Shown here piece after piece: positions 44,738 through 53,612 of a stretch of 64,000 bases of DNA. A model generated the notes under the pieces. It made no database searches, was not told the origin of the DNA, and worked only from the letters and a program-made list of their open reading frames with translations. The translations under genes and the position numbers were made by a program. Positions within the stretch are counted from its first letter, which is position 1, and the number at the start of each line of letters is the position of its first letter. The stretch comes from Hymenobacter sp. BT730. GTDB lineage: Bacteria > Bacteroidota > Bacteroidia > Cytophagales > Hymenobacteraceae. The DNA lies in contig NZ_JAUOFB010000005.1 in the NCBI RefSeq assembly GCF_030542105.1, positions 124,001-188,000 of the forward strand, given 5' to 3'.

Positions 44738-45283
44738 CTATTTCGAAGCCTCGAAGGTCATACCATCAGAATCCATGCAATAGCGCAGGCCGGTGGGTTT
44801 AGGTCCGTCGCTGAATACGTGGCCCAAGTGTCCGCCACAGCGGGCGCACACAATTTCGTCGCGGCTCATGCCCAATGTATTATCTGATGTGACTTTCAGG
44901 CTAGCCTCTGAGGCCGGTGCCCAGAAGCTAGGCCAGCCCGTTCCCGATTCAAACTTAGTATCGGAGGTAAACAGCAGGTTGTGGCAACCGGCGCAGTAGT
45001 AACGGCCTTTAGCGTGATTATCGAAGTATTTATTGGCGAAAGCCCGCTCCGTACCCTGCTGACGCAGGATATAATATTGTGCCGGGGTAAGCTGCGCTTT
45101 CCACTGCGCATCGGTTTTGCGCACGGGAAACTCATCAGGCTTGCCGGTTCTGGGTTTGGCCCGCGGATAGGTTTTAGCCGCTGTAGAAGCCTGGCTTTTC
45201 TCTATCACTGCGCTCTTTTTTTGAGAGCAGGCCGAGCCCAGGGTAAGCACTGATAATAGCAAAATCAGAAAGGAAGCACGCAT
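44738..45283 (-). CDS. msrB: Peptide-methionine (R)-S-oxide reductase MsrB, lipoprotein form
   Basis: 181 residues. A lipoprotein signal (LTLGSAC) and a basic linker precede a complete MsrB domain (about 52-181): zinc pairs CAGC and [33 protein letters not shown] with the catalytic Cys of RYCMDS. It reduces methionine-R-sulfoxide in oxidised proteins; the lipoprotein signal puts it in the envelope rather than the cytoplasm. No MsrA domain or electron-donor gene is adjacent. Confidence 0.92.
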   Translation of the reverse strand: MRASFLILLLSVLTLGSACSQKKSAVIEKSQASTAAKTYPRAKPRTGKPDEFPVRKTDAQWKAQLTPAQYYILRQQGTERAFANKYFDNHAKGRYYCAGCHNLLFTSDTKFESGTGWPSFWAPASEASLKVTSDNTLGMSRDEIVCARCGGHLGHVFSDGPKPTGLRYCMDSDGMTFEASK

Positions 45284-45618
45284 AGAAGGAAGTCAAATCG
45301 GGAGAAAAATCAGGCAGAAAAAACCGGTCTGTTGGTTGAAACAACATACGCAGTGCCCTATCGGTTCGGGTTTACTGCTACCAAGAACAAGCCAAAAACC
45401 GGCTCTATTGAAGTATAAGGCGGAAAGCTGACCTTATATTTTAAACCTGGAATTGTATTCACCTCCAGCTTGTTACCACCCCCGAGCCCAAAGCAAGGAC
45501 CAGGCAGAAAGCAAATGGACCGGTTTCGGTCGGTTTAATCTTCATTGCTCAGTAACAATTATTTACTGCGCGCTTTTGCCGCAACATTCCGTACCTTTGC
45601 GGCCGGAAAACCCATTGT
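45284..45618. other. 335-base intergenic region between divergent msrB and typA
   Basis: No gene is seen. It holds the -7 box of typA near its right end and must hold the msrB promoter, for which I found no convincing match. A GACCGGTTTCGGTCGGT hairpin lies near 45519-45535. Confidence 0.5.
45592..45599 (+). promoter_or_regulatory. -7 promoter box of typA
   Basis: TACCTTTG, exact match to TAnnTTTG, ending 19 bases before the ATG. No TTG at the usual 17-20 base distance. Confidence 0.6.
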
Positions 45619-47427
45619 ATGCAGAACATCCGTAATATCGCCATCATCGCGCACGTTGACCACGGCAAGACCACGCTCGTGGACAAGATCATTCACGCCT
45701 CTAAGCTGTTCGACGAGCACCAGCACTTCGACGACCTGATCCTGGACAACAACGATCTGGAGCGTGAGCGAGGCATTACTATCGTTTCTAAGAACGTATC
45801 GGTACGTTATAAGGACGTTAAAATCAACATTATCGACACCCCTGGTCACGCCGACTTTGGTGGTGAAGTAGAGCGGGTACTGAAAATGGCCGACGGCGTA
45901 TTGCTGCTCGTCGATGCCTTTGAAGGTGCCATGCCCCAGACCCGTTTCGTACTGGGTAAAGCCATTGATTTGGGCCTGAAGCCCATCGTGGTGGTGAACA
46001 AGGTGGACAAAGAGAACTGCCGTCCCGACGAGGTGCACGAGCAGGTATTTGACCTCATGTTCAACCTGGGTGCTTCGGAAGACCAGCTGGACTTCGTAAC
46101 CCTGTACGGTTCCTCCAAGCAGGGATGGATGAGCACTGACTGGAAAGTGAAAACCGACAGCATTATTCCGCTGCTCGACGCCGTAGTGGCTTCTATTCCG
46201 GCTGCTCCTACCCTGGATGGCACGCCCCAGATGCAGGTTACTTCGCTCGACTACTCGTCGTTCGTAGGCCGTATCGCCATTGGCCGCGTGCACCGCGGCA
46301 CGCTGAAAGAAGGCGCTAACATGAGCCTGGTGAAGCGTGATGGCACTATCAAGAAAGTAAAAATCAAAGAACTGCAGGTATTCGAAGGCTTGGGTCGTAC
46401 CAAGGTTTCGGAAGTTAGCTCCGGCGAAATCTGCGCCGTAACCGGCATTGAAGGTTTTGATATTGGTGATACCCTCGCCGATGCCGAGAACCCCGAAGGT
46501 CTGGCGGTTATCAGCATCGACGAGCCGACGATGAACATGCTGTTCACCATCAACAACTCGCCGTTCTTCGGTAAGGAAGGTAAGTTCGTGACCTCGCGTC
46601 ACCTGCGTGACCGTCTGTTCAAGGAGACGGAGAAAAACCTGGCCCTGCGCGTAAAGGAAACCGATAAGGAAGACACATTCCTCGTGTATGGCCGCGGTAT
46701 CCTTCACTTGTCGGTACTCATCGAGACCATGCGTCGCGAAGGGTTTGAGCTGCAGGTAGGCCAGCCGCAGGTTCTGTTCCGTGAAGACGAGAACGGCAAC
46801 CGCACCGAGCCCATCGAGCACCTGGTGGTAGACGTACCAGAAGAAACTGCTGGTAAGGTTATCGAGCTGGTGACGATGCGCAAAGGCGAGCTGACTATCA
46901 TGGAGCCTAAGGGCGACCTGCAGCACCTGGAGTTCAACATTCCCGCCCGTGGCCTGATTGGCCTGCGTAACAACGTGCTGACCGCCACCGCTGGTGAGGC
47001 TATCATGAACCACCGCTTTGCTTCTTACGAGCCTTACAAAGGCACCATCCCCGGTCGTATCAGCGGTTCGTTGATTGCCATGGAAACCGGCCCCGGCACC
47101 GCCTATACCATCGATAAGATGCAGGACCGCGGTGAGTTCTTCGTGGAGCCCGGTGAGGAAGTGTACGCTGGCCAGGTTATCGGTGAGCACACCCGCCCCA
47201 ACGACTTGACCATCAACATTCAGAAAGGCAAGAAACTCACCAACATGCGTGCTTCGGGTACGGATGACAACGTGAAGATTGTGCCCAAGCGTCAGTTCTC
47301 GCTGGAAGAAGCCATGGAATACATCCAGAAGGATGAGTACCTGGAAGTAACTCCCAAGTCGGTTCGGATGCGTAAGATTCTGCTGGACGAAAACGAGCGT
47401 CTGCGCTCGGCGAAGAAGATCGACTAA
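45619..47427 (+). CDS. typA: Ribosome-binding translational GTPase TypA/BipA
   Basis: 602 residues. GTPase motifs: AHVDHGKTTLVDK (G1), the ERERGITI switch, DTPGHADFGGEV (G3), NKVDKE (G4). Elongation-factor-like domains follow, then the BipA-specific C-terminal domain (YIQKDEYLEVTPKSVRMRK). It acts on the ribosome in 50S assembly and under stress or low temperature. It has its own promoter and terminator. Confidence 0.97.
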   Translation: MQNIRNIAIIAHVDHGKTTLVDKIIHASKLFDEHQHFDDLILDNNDLERERGITIVSKNVSVRYKDVKINIIDTPGHADFGGEVERVLKMADGVLLLVDAFEGAMPQTRFVLGKAIDLGLKPIVVVNKVDKENCRPDEVHEQVFDLMFNLGASEDQLDFVTLYGSSKQGWMSTDWKVKTDSIIPLLDAVVASIPAAPTLDGTPQMQVTSLDYSSFVGRIAIGRVHRGTLKEGANMSLVKRDGTIKKVKIKELQVFEGLGRTKVSEVSSGEICAVTGIEGFDIGDTLADAENPEGLAVISIDEPTMNMLFTINNSPFFGKEGKFVTSRHLRDRLFKETEKNLALRVKETDKEDTFLVYGRGILHLSVLIETMRREGFELQVGQPQVLFREDENGNRTEPIEHLVVDVPEETAGKVIELVTMRKGELTIMEPKGDLQHLEFNIPARGLIGLRNNVLTATAGEAIMNHRFASYEPYKGTIPGRISGSLIAMETGPGTAYTIDKMQDRGEFFVEPGEEVYAGQVIGEHTRPNDLTINIQKGKKLTNMRASGTDDNVKIVPKRQFSLEEAMEYIQKDEYLEVTPKSVRMRKILLDENERLRSAKKID

Positions 47428-47445
47428 GCTTTAATTAGCTGAAGT

Positions 47446-47482
47446 AAAAAGGGGTGCAGCCGATGGCTGCACCCCTTTTTTT
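47446..47482. terminator. Bidirectional terminator between typA and the acylphosphatase gene
   Basis: 16-bp perfect stem AAAAAGGGGTGCAGCC with a 3-base loop and TTTTTTT tail; its right edge touches the stop codon of the convergent acylphosphatase gene. Confidence 0.92.
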
Positions 47483-47759
47483 ATGTCCGGCGCACGGTAA
47501 ATTCCGTGTAGCCTTGCAGCTGACCGGGAGCTACTTCTACTCTTTCTACCTGCGCGGCGGGAGGACCTTTTCGGCACCATCTCTCCAACGCGTCCAACGC
47601 TTCGGCCGGGCCTTCTGCTTCAATGGTCACCGTACTATCGGAATTGTTGCGTGCAAAGCCAGTAAGCCCTAAACGGCGTGCTTCCTGCTGGCTGCTCTGC
47701 CGGTAGAAAACGCCCTGTACCTGCCCGTAGATGCGAAATGTGCGGTGTTCGATACTCAT
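47481..47759 (-). CDS. Acylphosphatase
   Basis: 92 residues. The active-site signature GQVQGVFYRQSSQQEA carries the phosphate-binding Arg, and GFARNNSDSTVTIEAEG the catalytic Asn. It hydrolyses acyl phosphates such as acetyl phosphate or carbamoyl phosphate. ATG 47759 (MSIEHRTFRIYGQ) fits the family's length. It is monocistronic. Confidence 0.95.
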   Translation of the reverse strand: MSIEHRTFRIYGQVQGVFYRQSSQQEARRLGLTGFARNNSDSTVTIEAEGPAEALDALERWCRKGPPAAQVERVEVAPGQLQGYTEFTVRRT

Positions 47760-47898
47760 ATTTTATACGATGCCAATACCCAGTACCCTACCATTATTTA
47801 GCTTACCAATGCACTAACCGCTGTAAACGGCGCAATAGGCCCTTACGCAAGCCATAACCAACTGGCTATTGTATAGCGAAATCTATATTTTGCCGCCG

Positions 47899-48561
47899 AT
47901 GCCAACTCCATACTTCTATTCTCTCTGTATTCTGTTGCCCCTGGTTGCCACGACTGTGGCCCTGTTGCTAGGTGGCTGGTGGCGACGCTTGTACGTAGTC
48001 GGGGCCCGGCTACTGCTGGGTGCGCTTATGCTGGGCGGCGGGCTGTATAAGCTTTCTGAAAACCATATTCCTGGGTTGATGGGGCCACCTGTAAATCATG
48101 CCTGGCTGGCCAAACAGGGGCTGATGCTGTTTGCGCAGTTTATTGGGGTAGCCCAGCTACTCATTGGTGTGCTACTGCTTACCAGACGCTTTGCGTTGCT
48201 TGGAGCCGTACTGCTGGTACCCATGTGGCTAAACATCATCTTCCTGACCTGGTCACAGAACTGGGTGGGTACGCCCTGGCTGACTAGCGGCTTTCTGGTG
48301 CTGACTATCGGCCTGTTGCTGCACGATTTCGACCGCCTGCGCTGGGTGCTGTATCCACCGCAGGACCCGGCAGCCTTACGGGCGCAGCCATGGCGCACGG
48401 CCGGCGCGGGCCCCGAAGCCTTATGGTGGTTAGGTATCGGTATTATTCTGGTGGGCAGCCTGCTCTATTTTATCTCTCTGCAGATAATGCTGACCACAAT
48501 GGCGGTGGGAGCCGTGCTATTGCTGGCTATTCTGGTTTGGGAGTGGCGACAAAGCGCCTAG
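47899..48561 (+). CDS. Polytopic membrane protein, DoxX-like
   Basis: 220 residues with about six hydrophobic helices (LCILLPLVATTVALLLGG; LLLGALMLGGGLYKLSENH; LFAQFIGVAQLLIGVLLL). The helix pattern and the GGLYKL and GVAQLLIGV segments resemble DoxX-type proteins, but the match is weak. ATG 47899 is used; a TATATTTTG sequence ends six bases before it. Its end overlaps the convergent methyltransferase gene by four bases. Function unknown. Confidence 0.65.
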   Translation: MPTPYFYSLCILLPLVATTVALLLGGWWRRLYVVGARLLLGALMLGGGLYKLSENHIPGLMGPPVNHAWLAKQGLMLFAQFIGVAQLLIGVLLLTRRFALLGAVLLVPMWLNIIFLTWSQNWVGTPWLTSGFLVLTIGLLLHDFDRLRWVLYPPQDPAALRAQPWRTAGAGPEALWWLGIGIILVGSLLYFISLQIMLTTMAVGAVLLLAILVWEWRQSA

Positions 48562-49373
48562 CGCTGCTGGCGCTGGCGCACGGCTTCAAACGTGAGAATA
48601 GCCGTGGCAGTGCTCACATTCAGCGAGTCAATAGCCCCTCGCATAGGAATAATAATTGTCTGGTCGCAGGCTTGCCGGAGTTCGGGGGTGAGGCCGTCGG
48701 CTTCGGTGCCCATTACGAGGGCTGTGGGGCCACGGAAGTCGCAGGTAGTATAGGGCACGGCCGTATCAGTGAGGGCTGCGGCGTAGGTGCGGATGCCATG
48801 CTGATGGCACCAGGCAAGCAGTTCCTCACGGGTGGTAGCGACCGTAGGCACCGTAAAAATGCAGCCGATGCTGGAGCGAATAGCGTTGGGATTATATAGA
48901 TCGGTGCGCGGGTCGCACACAATCACGGCATCGGCCTGAGCAGCATCGGCGGTGCGCAGAATAGCCCCCAGGTTGCCGGGCTTCTCCACGGCTTCTAACA
49001 CCAGCAATAGCGGCGCGGCAGGCAGCTTCAGGTTGGCCAGCTTATGCTGGGGTGGGCGAACCAATGCCAGTATTCCGTCGGAGCCTTCCCGGTAAGCTAC
49101 TTTTTCAAATACCGGTTTCGATACCGTAAACCACTCGGAGTCCCGGTCCAGCATACCAGCCAAGGCCTCCTGCTGAGCTGGCGTGGCTAGCTCCGGGCAT
49201 ACAAAAAGGGTATGTACTGCCACCCCGGCCTGGCGGGCAATGGTCAGTTCTCGGTAGCCTTCAATGATGGTAAGCTGCTGCTGGCGACGCTCCGAAGATT
49301 TCTGCTGCAGGCGCAGCAGATTCTTAATGCGGGGGTTCTGCGGACTGGTAATAGCATCGGGAGCAGCGGGCAT
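48558..49373 (-). CDS. TrmH/SpoU-family RNA 2'-O-methyltransferase
   Basis: 271 residues. An N-terminal L30e-like substrate-binding domain (ITSPQNPRIKNLLRLQQK) precedes the knotted SPOUT domain with its three motifs: EAVEKPGNLGAILRTADAA, LVMGTEADGLT and IPMRGAIDSLNVSTATAILTFE. It methylates ribose in rRNA or tRNA; the target cannot be read from sequence. ATG 49373 (MPAAPDAITS) is preferred to an upstream start. It is divergent from the sensor kinase gene. Confidence 0.9.
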   Translation of the reverse strand: MPAAPDAITSPQNPRIKNLLRLQQKSSERRQQQLTIIEGYRELTIARQAGVAVHTLFVCPELATPAQQEALAGMLDRDSEWFTVSKPVFEKVAYREGSDGILALVRPPQHKLANLKLPAAPLLLVLEAVEKPGNLGAILRTADAAQADAVIVCDPRTDLYNPNAIRSSIGCIFTVPTVATTREELLAWCHQHGIRTYAAALTDTAVPYTTCDFRGPTALVMGTEADGLTPELRQACDQTIIIPMRGAIDSLNVSTATAILTFEAVRQRQQR

Positions 49374-49449
49374 AGGAAACGGGGTTGGACGGGGCGCGAA
49401 GATACGAGGGAACCCCGCCGCCAAAATTACGTTGGTGGGCCAAGTTTCT

Positions 49450-49457
49450 TACGTTTG
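49450..49457 (+). promoter_or_regulatory. -7 promoter box of the sensor kinase gene
   Basis: TACGTTTG, exact TAnnTTTG match, with a TTG 15 bases upstream. It ends six bases before the ATG, so the mRNA would have nearly no leader. Confidence 0.55.
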
Positions 49458-49463
49458 CAGCCT

Positions 49464-50996
49464 ATGCGCTTAAATCTTACCAATAAAATTACGCTGGGCT
49501 TTGGTATGGCCGCCCTGGTGCTGCTGCTCACGGCGGCCGTGGCTTACTACAGCAACCAGCGCTTGTGGTTCTATACCAAGCAGGTGTCCCACTCCTACCA
49601 AGTGCTGCAGGCTACCGCCGACCTGCGTACCGAGCTCCGGGATGCACAGGCATCTGTACGTAACTATCTGCTGCTGGGCGACACCTCCTATATCCGTCCG
49701 TTTCGCCGGGCTGAAGGAAATCTGAGTAATCACTATGCCACTCTGCGCCTGCTGACCAGCGACAATCCCGCACAGCAAAAACGCCTGGATACGCTACGTG
49801 CCGTGATAGATCAGCAGATGGCAGAGCTGGCGGGCTGGACCACTGTGCGCGTTACGTCCCCCACGGCCCGCACCATGATTGTGCGTACCCAGGCGCAGCT
49901 GGAACGCACCCGCAACATCCTGGACATCATTAAACAGGAAGAAGATGTACTGCTGCAGGATCGGGATGACAGCCAGAACTTCTATGCCAATACTACTCCT
50001 ATTGCGCTAATGCTCTCAGCATTACTGGCTATAGCGCTGGTACTTTGGCTGATGCGCCGTATTCTGCAGGAGCTGCAGGCCAATGATCTGCTGCAAAAAG
50101 AACTGGAGCAAATCAACCAGGCCACCAAACAACGCATTAGCATTATTGATAACCTGGTAGAGCAAATTGTGCAGGGCGACTACAGCATTAAAATTAAGGA
50201 TGAGGAGCGCGACAGTCTGGGCCGCCTGACCCACTCCCTCAACCGCATGACCAAGCAGCTTTCCGAAGCGTTCAGCTCGCTGCAGAATCGGAACCGGGAG
50301 CTGGACCAGTTTGCCTACGTGGCCTCCCACGACCTGAAAGCACCGCTACGGGGCATTATGACGGTGGTGAAATGGATTGAGGAGGAATTAGCCCAGGAAC
50401 TCTCCCCGCAGATGCGGCAGTACCTGGATATGATGAAAGGCCGCCTGAGCCGGCTGGAAGACCTCATTAATGGTCTGCTGGCGTACGCCCGGGCCGGCCG
50501 CACTACCCCCCGCATAGAAGCGGTAAATGTGGCCGAACTGGTGCGCGAGGTAGCCGATATGGTGGTGCCGCCCACCTTCCAGCTGCAGCTTAAAGAATTA
50601 CCTACGCTGACCACTGACCGGCTGAGCCTACAGCAGGTTTTTACCAATCTGTTCAGCAACGCCGTGAAATATCACGACCAAGGAGCCGGCACGATTCACG
50701 TCAGCAGCCGGGAGCTCAAGAAAATGTACGAGTTTACGGTGGCCGATGACGGGCCCGGCATTGCGCCGGAGTACCGGGAAAAGATATTCCTGATGTTTCA
50801 GACGCTGCGCGACCGAAACACAGCCGAAAGCACCGGCATTGGTCTTAGCATCGTAAAAAAGATTATTGACGAGCAAAAAGGCAATATTCGGGTAGAGGAA
50901 GCTGCCCATGGGCGCGGTGCAGCCTTTATCTTTACGTGGCCGAAAGCCACCACATCAACGGCTGCTCCCGAACCCGCCGTTTCTATTACCTCGTAA
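49464..50996 (+). CDS. CHASE3-domain sensor histidine kinase
   Basis: 510 residues. Two membrane segments (about 9-28 and 174-194) enclose a periplasmic CHASE3-like four-helix sensor (TADLRTELRDAQASVRNYLL). Then a HAMP-like linker (VEQIVQGDYSIKIKDEERD), a HisKA domain with phosphoacceptor His289 in VASHDLKAPLRG, and an HATPase domain (NLFSNAVKYHDQ; VADDGPGIAPEY; STGIGLSIVKKI). It likely phosphorylates the response regulator encoded 16 bases downstream. The ligand is unknown. ATG 49464 is chosen over earlier in-frame codons, which lie in the methyltransferase gene's 5' region. Confidence 0.9.
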   Translation: MRLNLTNKITLGFGMAALVLLLTAAVAYYSNQRLWFYTKQVSHSYQVLQATADLRTELRDAQASVRNYLLLGDTSYIRPFRRAEGNLSNHYATLRLLTSDNPAQQKRLDTLRAVIDQQMAELAGWTTVRVTSPTARTMIVRTQAQLERTRNILDIIKQEEDVLLQDRDDSQNFYANTTPIALMLSALLAIALVLWLMRRILQELQANDLLQKELEQINQATKQRISIIDNLVEQIVQGDYSIKIKDEERDSLGRLTHSLNRMTKQLSEAFSSLQNRNRELDQFAYVASHDLKAPLRGIMTVVKWIEEELAQELSPQMRQYLDMMKGRLSRLEDLINGLLAYARAGRTTPRIEAVNVAELVREVADMVVPPTFQLQLKELPTLTTDRLSLQQVFTNLFSNAVKYHDQGAGTIHVSSRELKKMYEFTVADDGPGIAPEYREKIFLMFQTLRDRNTAESTGIGLSIVKKIIDEQKGNIRVEEAAHGRGAAFIFTWPKATTSTAAPEPAVSITS

Positions 50997-51012
50997 CATT
51001 CCCCCTGTTTAT

Positions 51013-51423
51013 ATGCGCTCTGTTCTGTTGGTGGAAGATGATTTTTTTGACACGATGACCGTGCAGAAATCATTTGAAAAGTTTAGCGTGCCACACAAGC
51101 TCTATACGGCCTTTAATGGTCTGGAAGCCTTGGATCTTCTTCTGGGCCGGAATGGCGTAGAAGCTATCGAGCCCCTGCCAGACGTAATTCTGCTGGACTT
51201 GAACATGCCCAAAATGAACGGCTATGAGTTTCTGGCCGAAGTGCAGAATCATCCGCAGCTAAGCCAGATTCCAGTTTTTATCATCACAACCTCGGCCATG
51301 GATGTGGACCGGCTCACGGCGCAAAAGCTGGGGGTGCGCGGCTACATTCTCAAGCCTCTGGATTTTGAGACTTCCACTGATATGGTGGATAGCATGAGCC
51401 TACTGGAAACGCTGCTGAAATAG
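51013..51423 (+). CDS. Single-domain response regulator
   Basis: 136 residues forming only a receiver domain: acidic pocket VEDDFFDTMT, phosphoacceptor Asp62 in ILLDLNMPKMNGYEF, Thr/Ser in TTSAMDVD and Lys in GYILKPLDF. It resembles Rcp1/CheY-like regulators that pair with phytochrome- or CHASE3-type kinases. Having no output domain, it must act by protein contact or as a phosphorelay step. Located 16 bases after the kinase gene. Confidence 0.93.
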   Translation: MRSVLLVEDDFFDTMTVQKSFEKFSVPHKLYTAFNGLEALDLLLGRNGVEAIEPLPDVILLDLNMPKMNGYEFLAEVQNHPQLSQIPVFIITTSAMDVDRLTAQKLGVRGYILKPLDFETSTDMVDSMSLLETLLK

Positions 51424-51455
51424 GCCGCCTACCCTATCAGCCGCCTACCGTATGT

Positions 51456-51489
51456 AGAGCGGCAGAAGCCATACGGTTTCTGCCGCTCT
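51456..51489 (+). terminator. Terminator after the kinase/regulator operon
   Basis: Perfect 12-bp stem AGAGCGGCAGAA / TTCTGCCGCTCT followed by TTTGCGTTT. Confidence 0.85.
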
Positions 51490-51644
51490 TTGCGTTTAAT
51501 AGCCTGAGAATATTCCGGGCCGTGTAGCGCAAAAAGCACGCAACCTTCCGCCGAATTTTATTCTCTTCCCTTTAGTTTTAGCTATCTGGTGGCTTTTATC
51601 TTGCCCGTCCGGATTCCCTCTCACCGTTTTTGCACTTCTGCTCT

Positions 51645-52532
51645 ATGTCACTTCGTTCAATTATTCTGGGTCTGCTGGTGCTTGCCAGTACGCCGGTTGC
51701 CGTTCTGGCACAGAATGCCCCTCGTCAGCTAAACACGCTTCCCTCCCTCCCCGACTCTGCCCGCCAGCGAGAGCAGAATAAGCAGCCCACGCAAACCGCC
51801 ACGCCTGCCGGGGCACAGACCCCACAAAGCGGCGGCCTGACTACTCTACCGCCAGTAGAAACCACCCGTTTTCGGGTGGGCCTGAAAAGTGGCCAGGAAC
51901 TACGCGCTTTGGATGTAGAAGTAAAAGAACCTTTCCTTGGTAAGAGCTATTTACTGCTGGACGGGCAGCAGCGCCTGGAGCTGAGTCAGATTCGCTATTA
52001 CGAAGATGAGTCGGGCTTTTACGTGCGTACCAACCTGCCGGGCTCTGCCCGTGAAACCACCCTGCGCCGCGACCGGGCAGGCCGTATCAGCCTGTATTCC
52101 ATGACGCGCACCCAGTACGTCAACAACGGATACAGCCCTTATGGCTATGGCCGGGGTGGCTACGGCTACCCCTACGGTTTTGGCGGGGGCGGCTACCGCA
52201 CCACCAAAACTGAATACTTCAGCAAAGACAATGGTCCTGTGCAGGACCTGAACCTGCGCAACCTCAGCGTAGCTACCCGGGATAATGCCGGCGCCCAAAG
52301 CATGCTGAATGAAGCCCGCCGCTACCGCACCGTTACCACGCTCAGCTATCTGGGCGCGGGTGCCTTAACAGTAGCTGGCCTGGTGTCATCCTTCAACGGT
52401 GGCAGCCGCAGCATTTCCCCCCTGATTTACGCCGCACCCGTGCTGCTGATAGTGCCACTGGTATTTCAGGGCAAACAGCAGCAGAATATCAAACAGGCCA
52501 TTAATCTGTATAACGCGCAGGCTACCCGGTAA
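51645..52532 (+). CDS. Exported protein with Gly/Tyr-rich segment
   Basis: 295 residues. Signal peptide (MSLRSIILGLLVLASTPVAVLA), a Gln/Thr/Pro-rich linker, a beta-like domain (about 75-150), a glycine/tyrosine-rich stretch (YSPYGYGRGGYGYPYGFGG, about 165-185) and two C-terminal hydrophobic segments (TLSYLGAGALTVAGLVSSF; ISPLIYAAPVLLIVPLVF). I recognise no family. ATG 51645 is preferred to the TTG at 51630. The hydrophobic end suggests the protein may stay in a membrane. Confidence 0.6.
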   Translation: MSLRSIILGLLVLASTPVAVLAQNAPRQLNTLPSLPDSARQREQNKQPTQTATPAGAQTPQSGGLTTLPPVETTRFRVGLKSGQELRALDVEVKEPFLGKSYLLLDGQQRLELSQIRYYEDESGFYVRTNLPGSARETTLRRDRAGRISLYSMTRTQYVNNGYSPYGYGRGGYGYPYGFGGGGYRTTKTEYFSKDNGPVQDLNLRNLSVATRDNAGAQSMLNEARRYRTVTTLSYLGAGALTVAGLVSSFNGGSRSISPLIYAAPVLLIVPLVFQGKQQQNIKQAINLYNAQATR

Positions 52533-52566
52533 CATCCCGGCACCAGTCAGGCACGTACAAGCGCCT

Positions 52567-53295
52567 GTGCCTTCCCTTCTTGCTTCTGCTGAATTTGCTG
52601 CCCTGCAGGCCAAAGCCTTGCTGGTGCACGAGCGGCTATGCCAGGAATATGGGGCACCATTCCGGTTTTTTAGTCATAAAGATGCCTTAAGTGAGCTGGT
52701 CAGCGCCGTGCTTTCACACCGCACCCGCAACCAGGACTCCCACAAGGCTTACCAGCAATTGCGGGCCCGATTTCCTACTTGGAAAGAGGTGCGTGATGCG
52801 CCGGTGGCCGAGGTAGAAGCCGCTATTAGCACCTGCACCTGGCCCGAGCAGAAAGCACCCCGCATTCAGGCCATGCTACGCGAAATCAGTGAGCGGTGCG
52901 GTGGCCCCTGCGACTTATCCTTTCTGGCCGATATGCCGGTAGCTGAAGCACGGGCCTGGCTGGAAAGCCTGAACGGCGTGGGGCCCAAAACCAGCGCGGC
53001 TACTCTGTTATTCAGCACACTGCGCATTCCGGCTATGCCGGTTGATAGTCACCATCATCGGGTAGCACAGCGGTTAGGGCTGATATCGGCCAAAACCGGC
53101 CCCGATGCGGCGCATGCTCAGCTGGCAGCTCTCTTGCCTCCGGACTGGGACGCCCAGCAGGTGTACGACCACCACGAAGCCTTTATGTACCACGGGCAAA
53201 AGTGCTGCTACTTTCAAACGCCGGCCTGCGGCCGGTGCGTGGTGCTGGACCAGTGCCCGTTTGGCCAGAAAAGAGTGAATGCAGCAAGTATATAA
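52567..53295 (+). CDS. Endonuclease III-like DNA glycosylase
   Basis: 242 residues. HhH-GPD fold with the catalytic Lys in LNGVGPKTSAATLL and Asp in PVDSHHHRVAQR, and a [4Fe-4S] site C-x6-C-x2-C-x5-C (CYFQTPACGRCVVLDQC). This is the bifunctional glycosylase/AP-lyase arrangement for oxidised pyrimidines. The GTG at 52567 is the start; the opening residues are less certain. An extra His pair in VDSHHHR differs from the usual VDTHI. Likely a paralogue rather than the primary Nth. Confidence 0.85.
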   Translation: MPSLLASAEFAALQAKALLVHERLCQEYGAPFRFFSHKDALSELVSAVLSHRTRNQDSHKAYQQLRARFPTWKEVRDAPVAEVEAAISTCTWPEQKAPRIQAMLREISERCGGPCDLSFLADMPVAEARAWLESLNGVGPKTSAATLLFSTLRIPAMPVDSHHHRVAQRLGLISAKTGPDAAHAQLAALLPPDWDAQQVYDHHEAFMYHGQKCCYFQTPACGRCVVLDQCPFGQKRVNAASI

Positions 53296-53408
53296 GGCTA
53301 GGAGAAAGCAGCGGGAATGGAACGCTAACAATTCTTGATATTGCCTGCGGAACCCGGAATCCGGTTCTTTCCTTATTATTTCTCCATCACCTTTCTCCTT
53401 CTAACACC

Positions 53409-53609
53409 ATGCAAAAAACCTATGGCTTGCCGGCACTGCTTTCCCTGTTCGTTCCTGGGTTGGGGCAGCTCATCAAGGGGCAGATTCTGAAGGCCTTTCT
53501 GATCTGGGCAGTAGGTGGCGTACTGAGCTTTTTCCTGGCCTGGACTCTGGTTGTTCCCTTTGTTATCTGGGCCTGGAACGTGTACGATGCCTATAATGAC
53601 CCGGCCTAA
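53409..53609 (+). CDS. Small TM2-like membrane protein
   Basis: 66 residues with two hydrophobic segments separated by a short polar turn (LPALLSLFVPGLGQLIKGQ; AFLIWAVGGVLSFFLAWTLVV) and the acidic end NVYDAYND, close to TM2/NINE-type small proteins. Start ATG 53409. It lies between the glycosylase and DUF167 genes (three bases before the latter), on the same strand, so may be co-transcribed. No function assigned. Confidence 0.7.
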   Translation: MQKTYGLPALLSLFVPGLGQLIKGQILKAFLIWAVGGVLSFFLAWTLVVPFVIWAWNVYDAYNDPA

Positions 53610-53612
53610 GCA

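Noticed and set aside
45559..47190. A 543-codon open frame on the minus strand opposite typA
   Set aside because: It lies wholly antisense to a well-conserved gene, has no recognisable domains and reflects the strong codon bias of typA.
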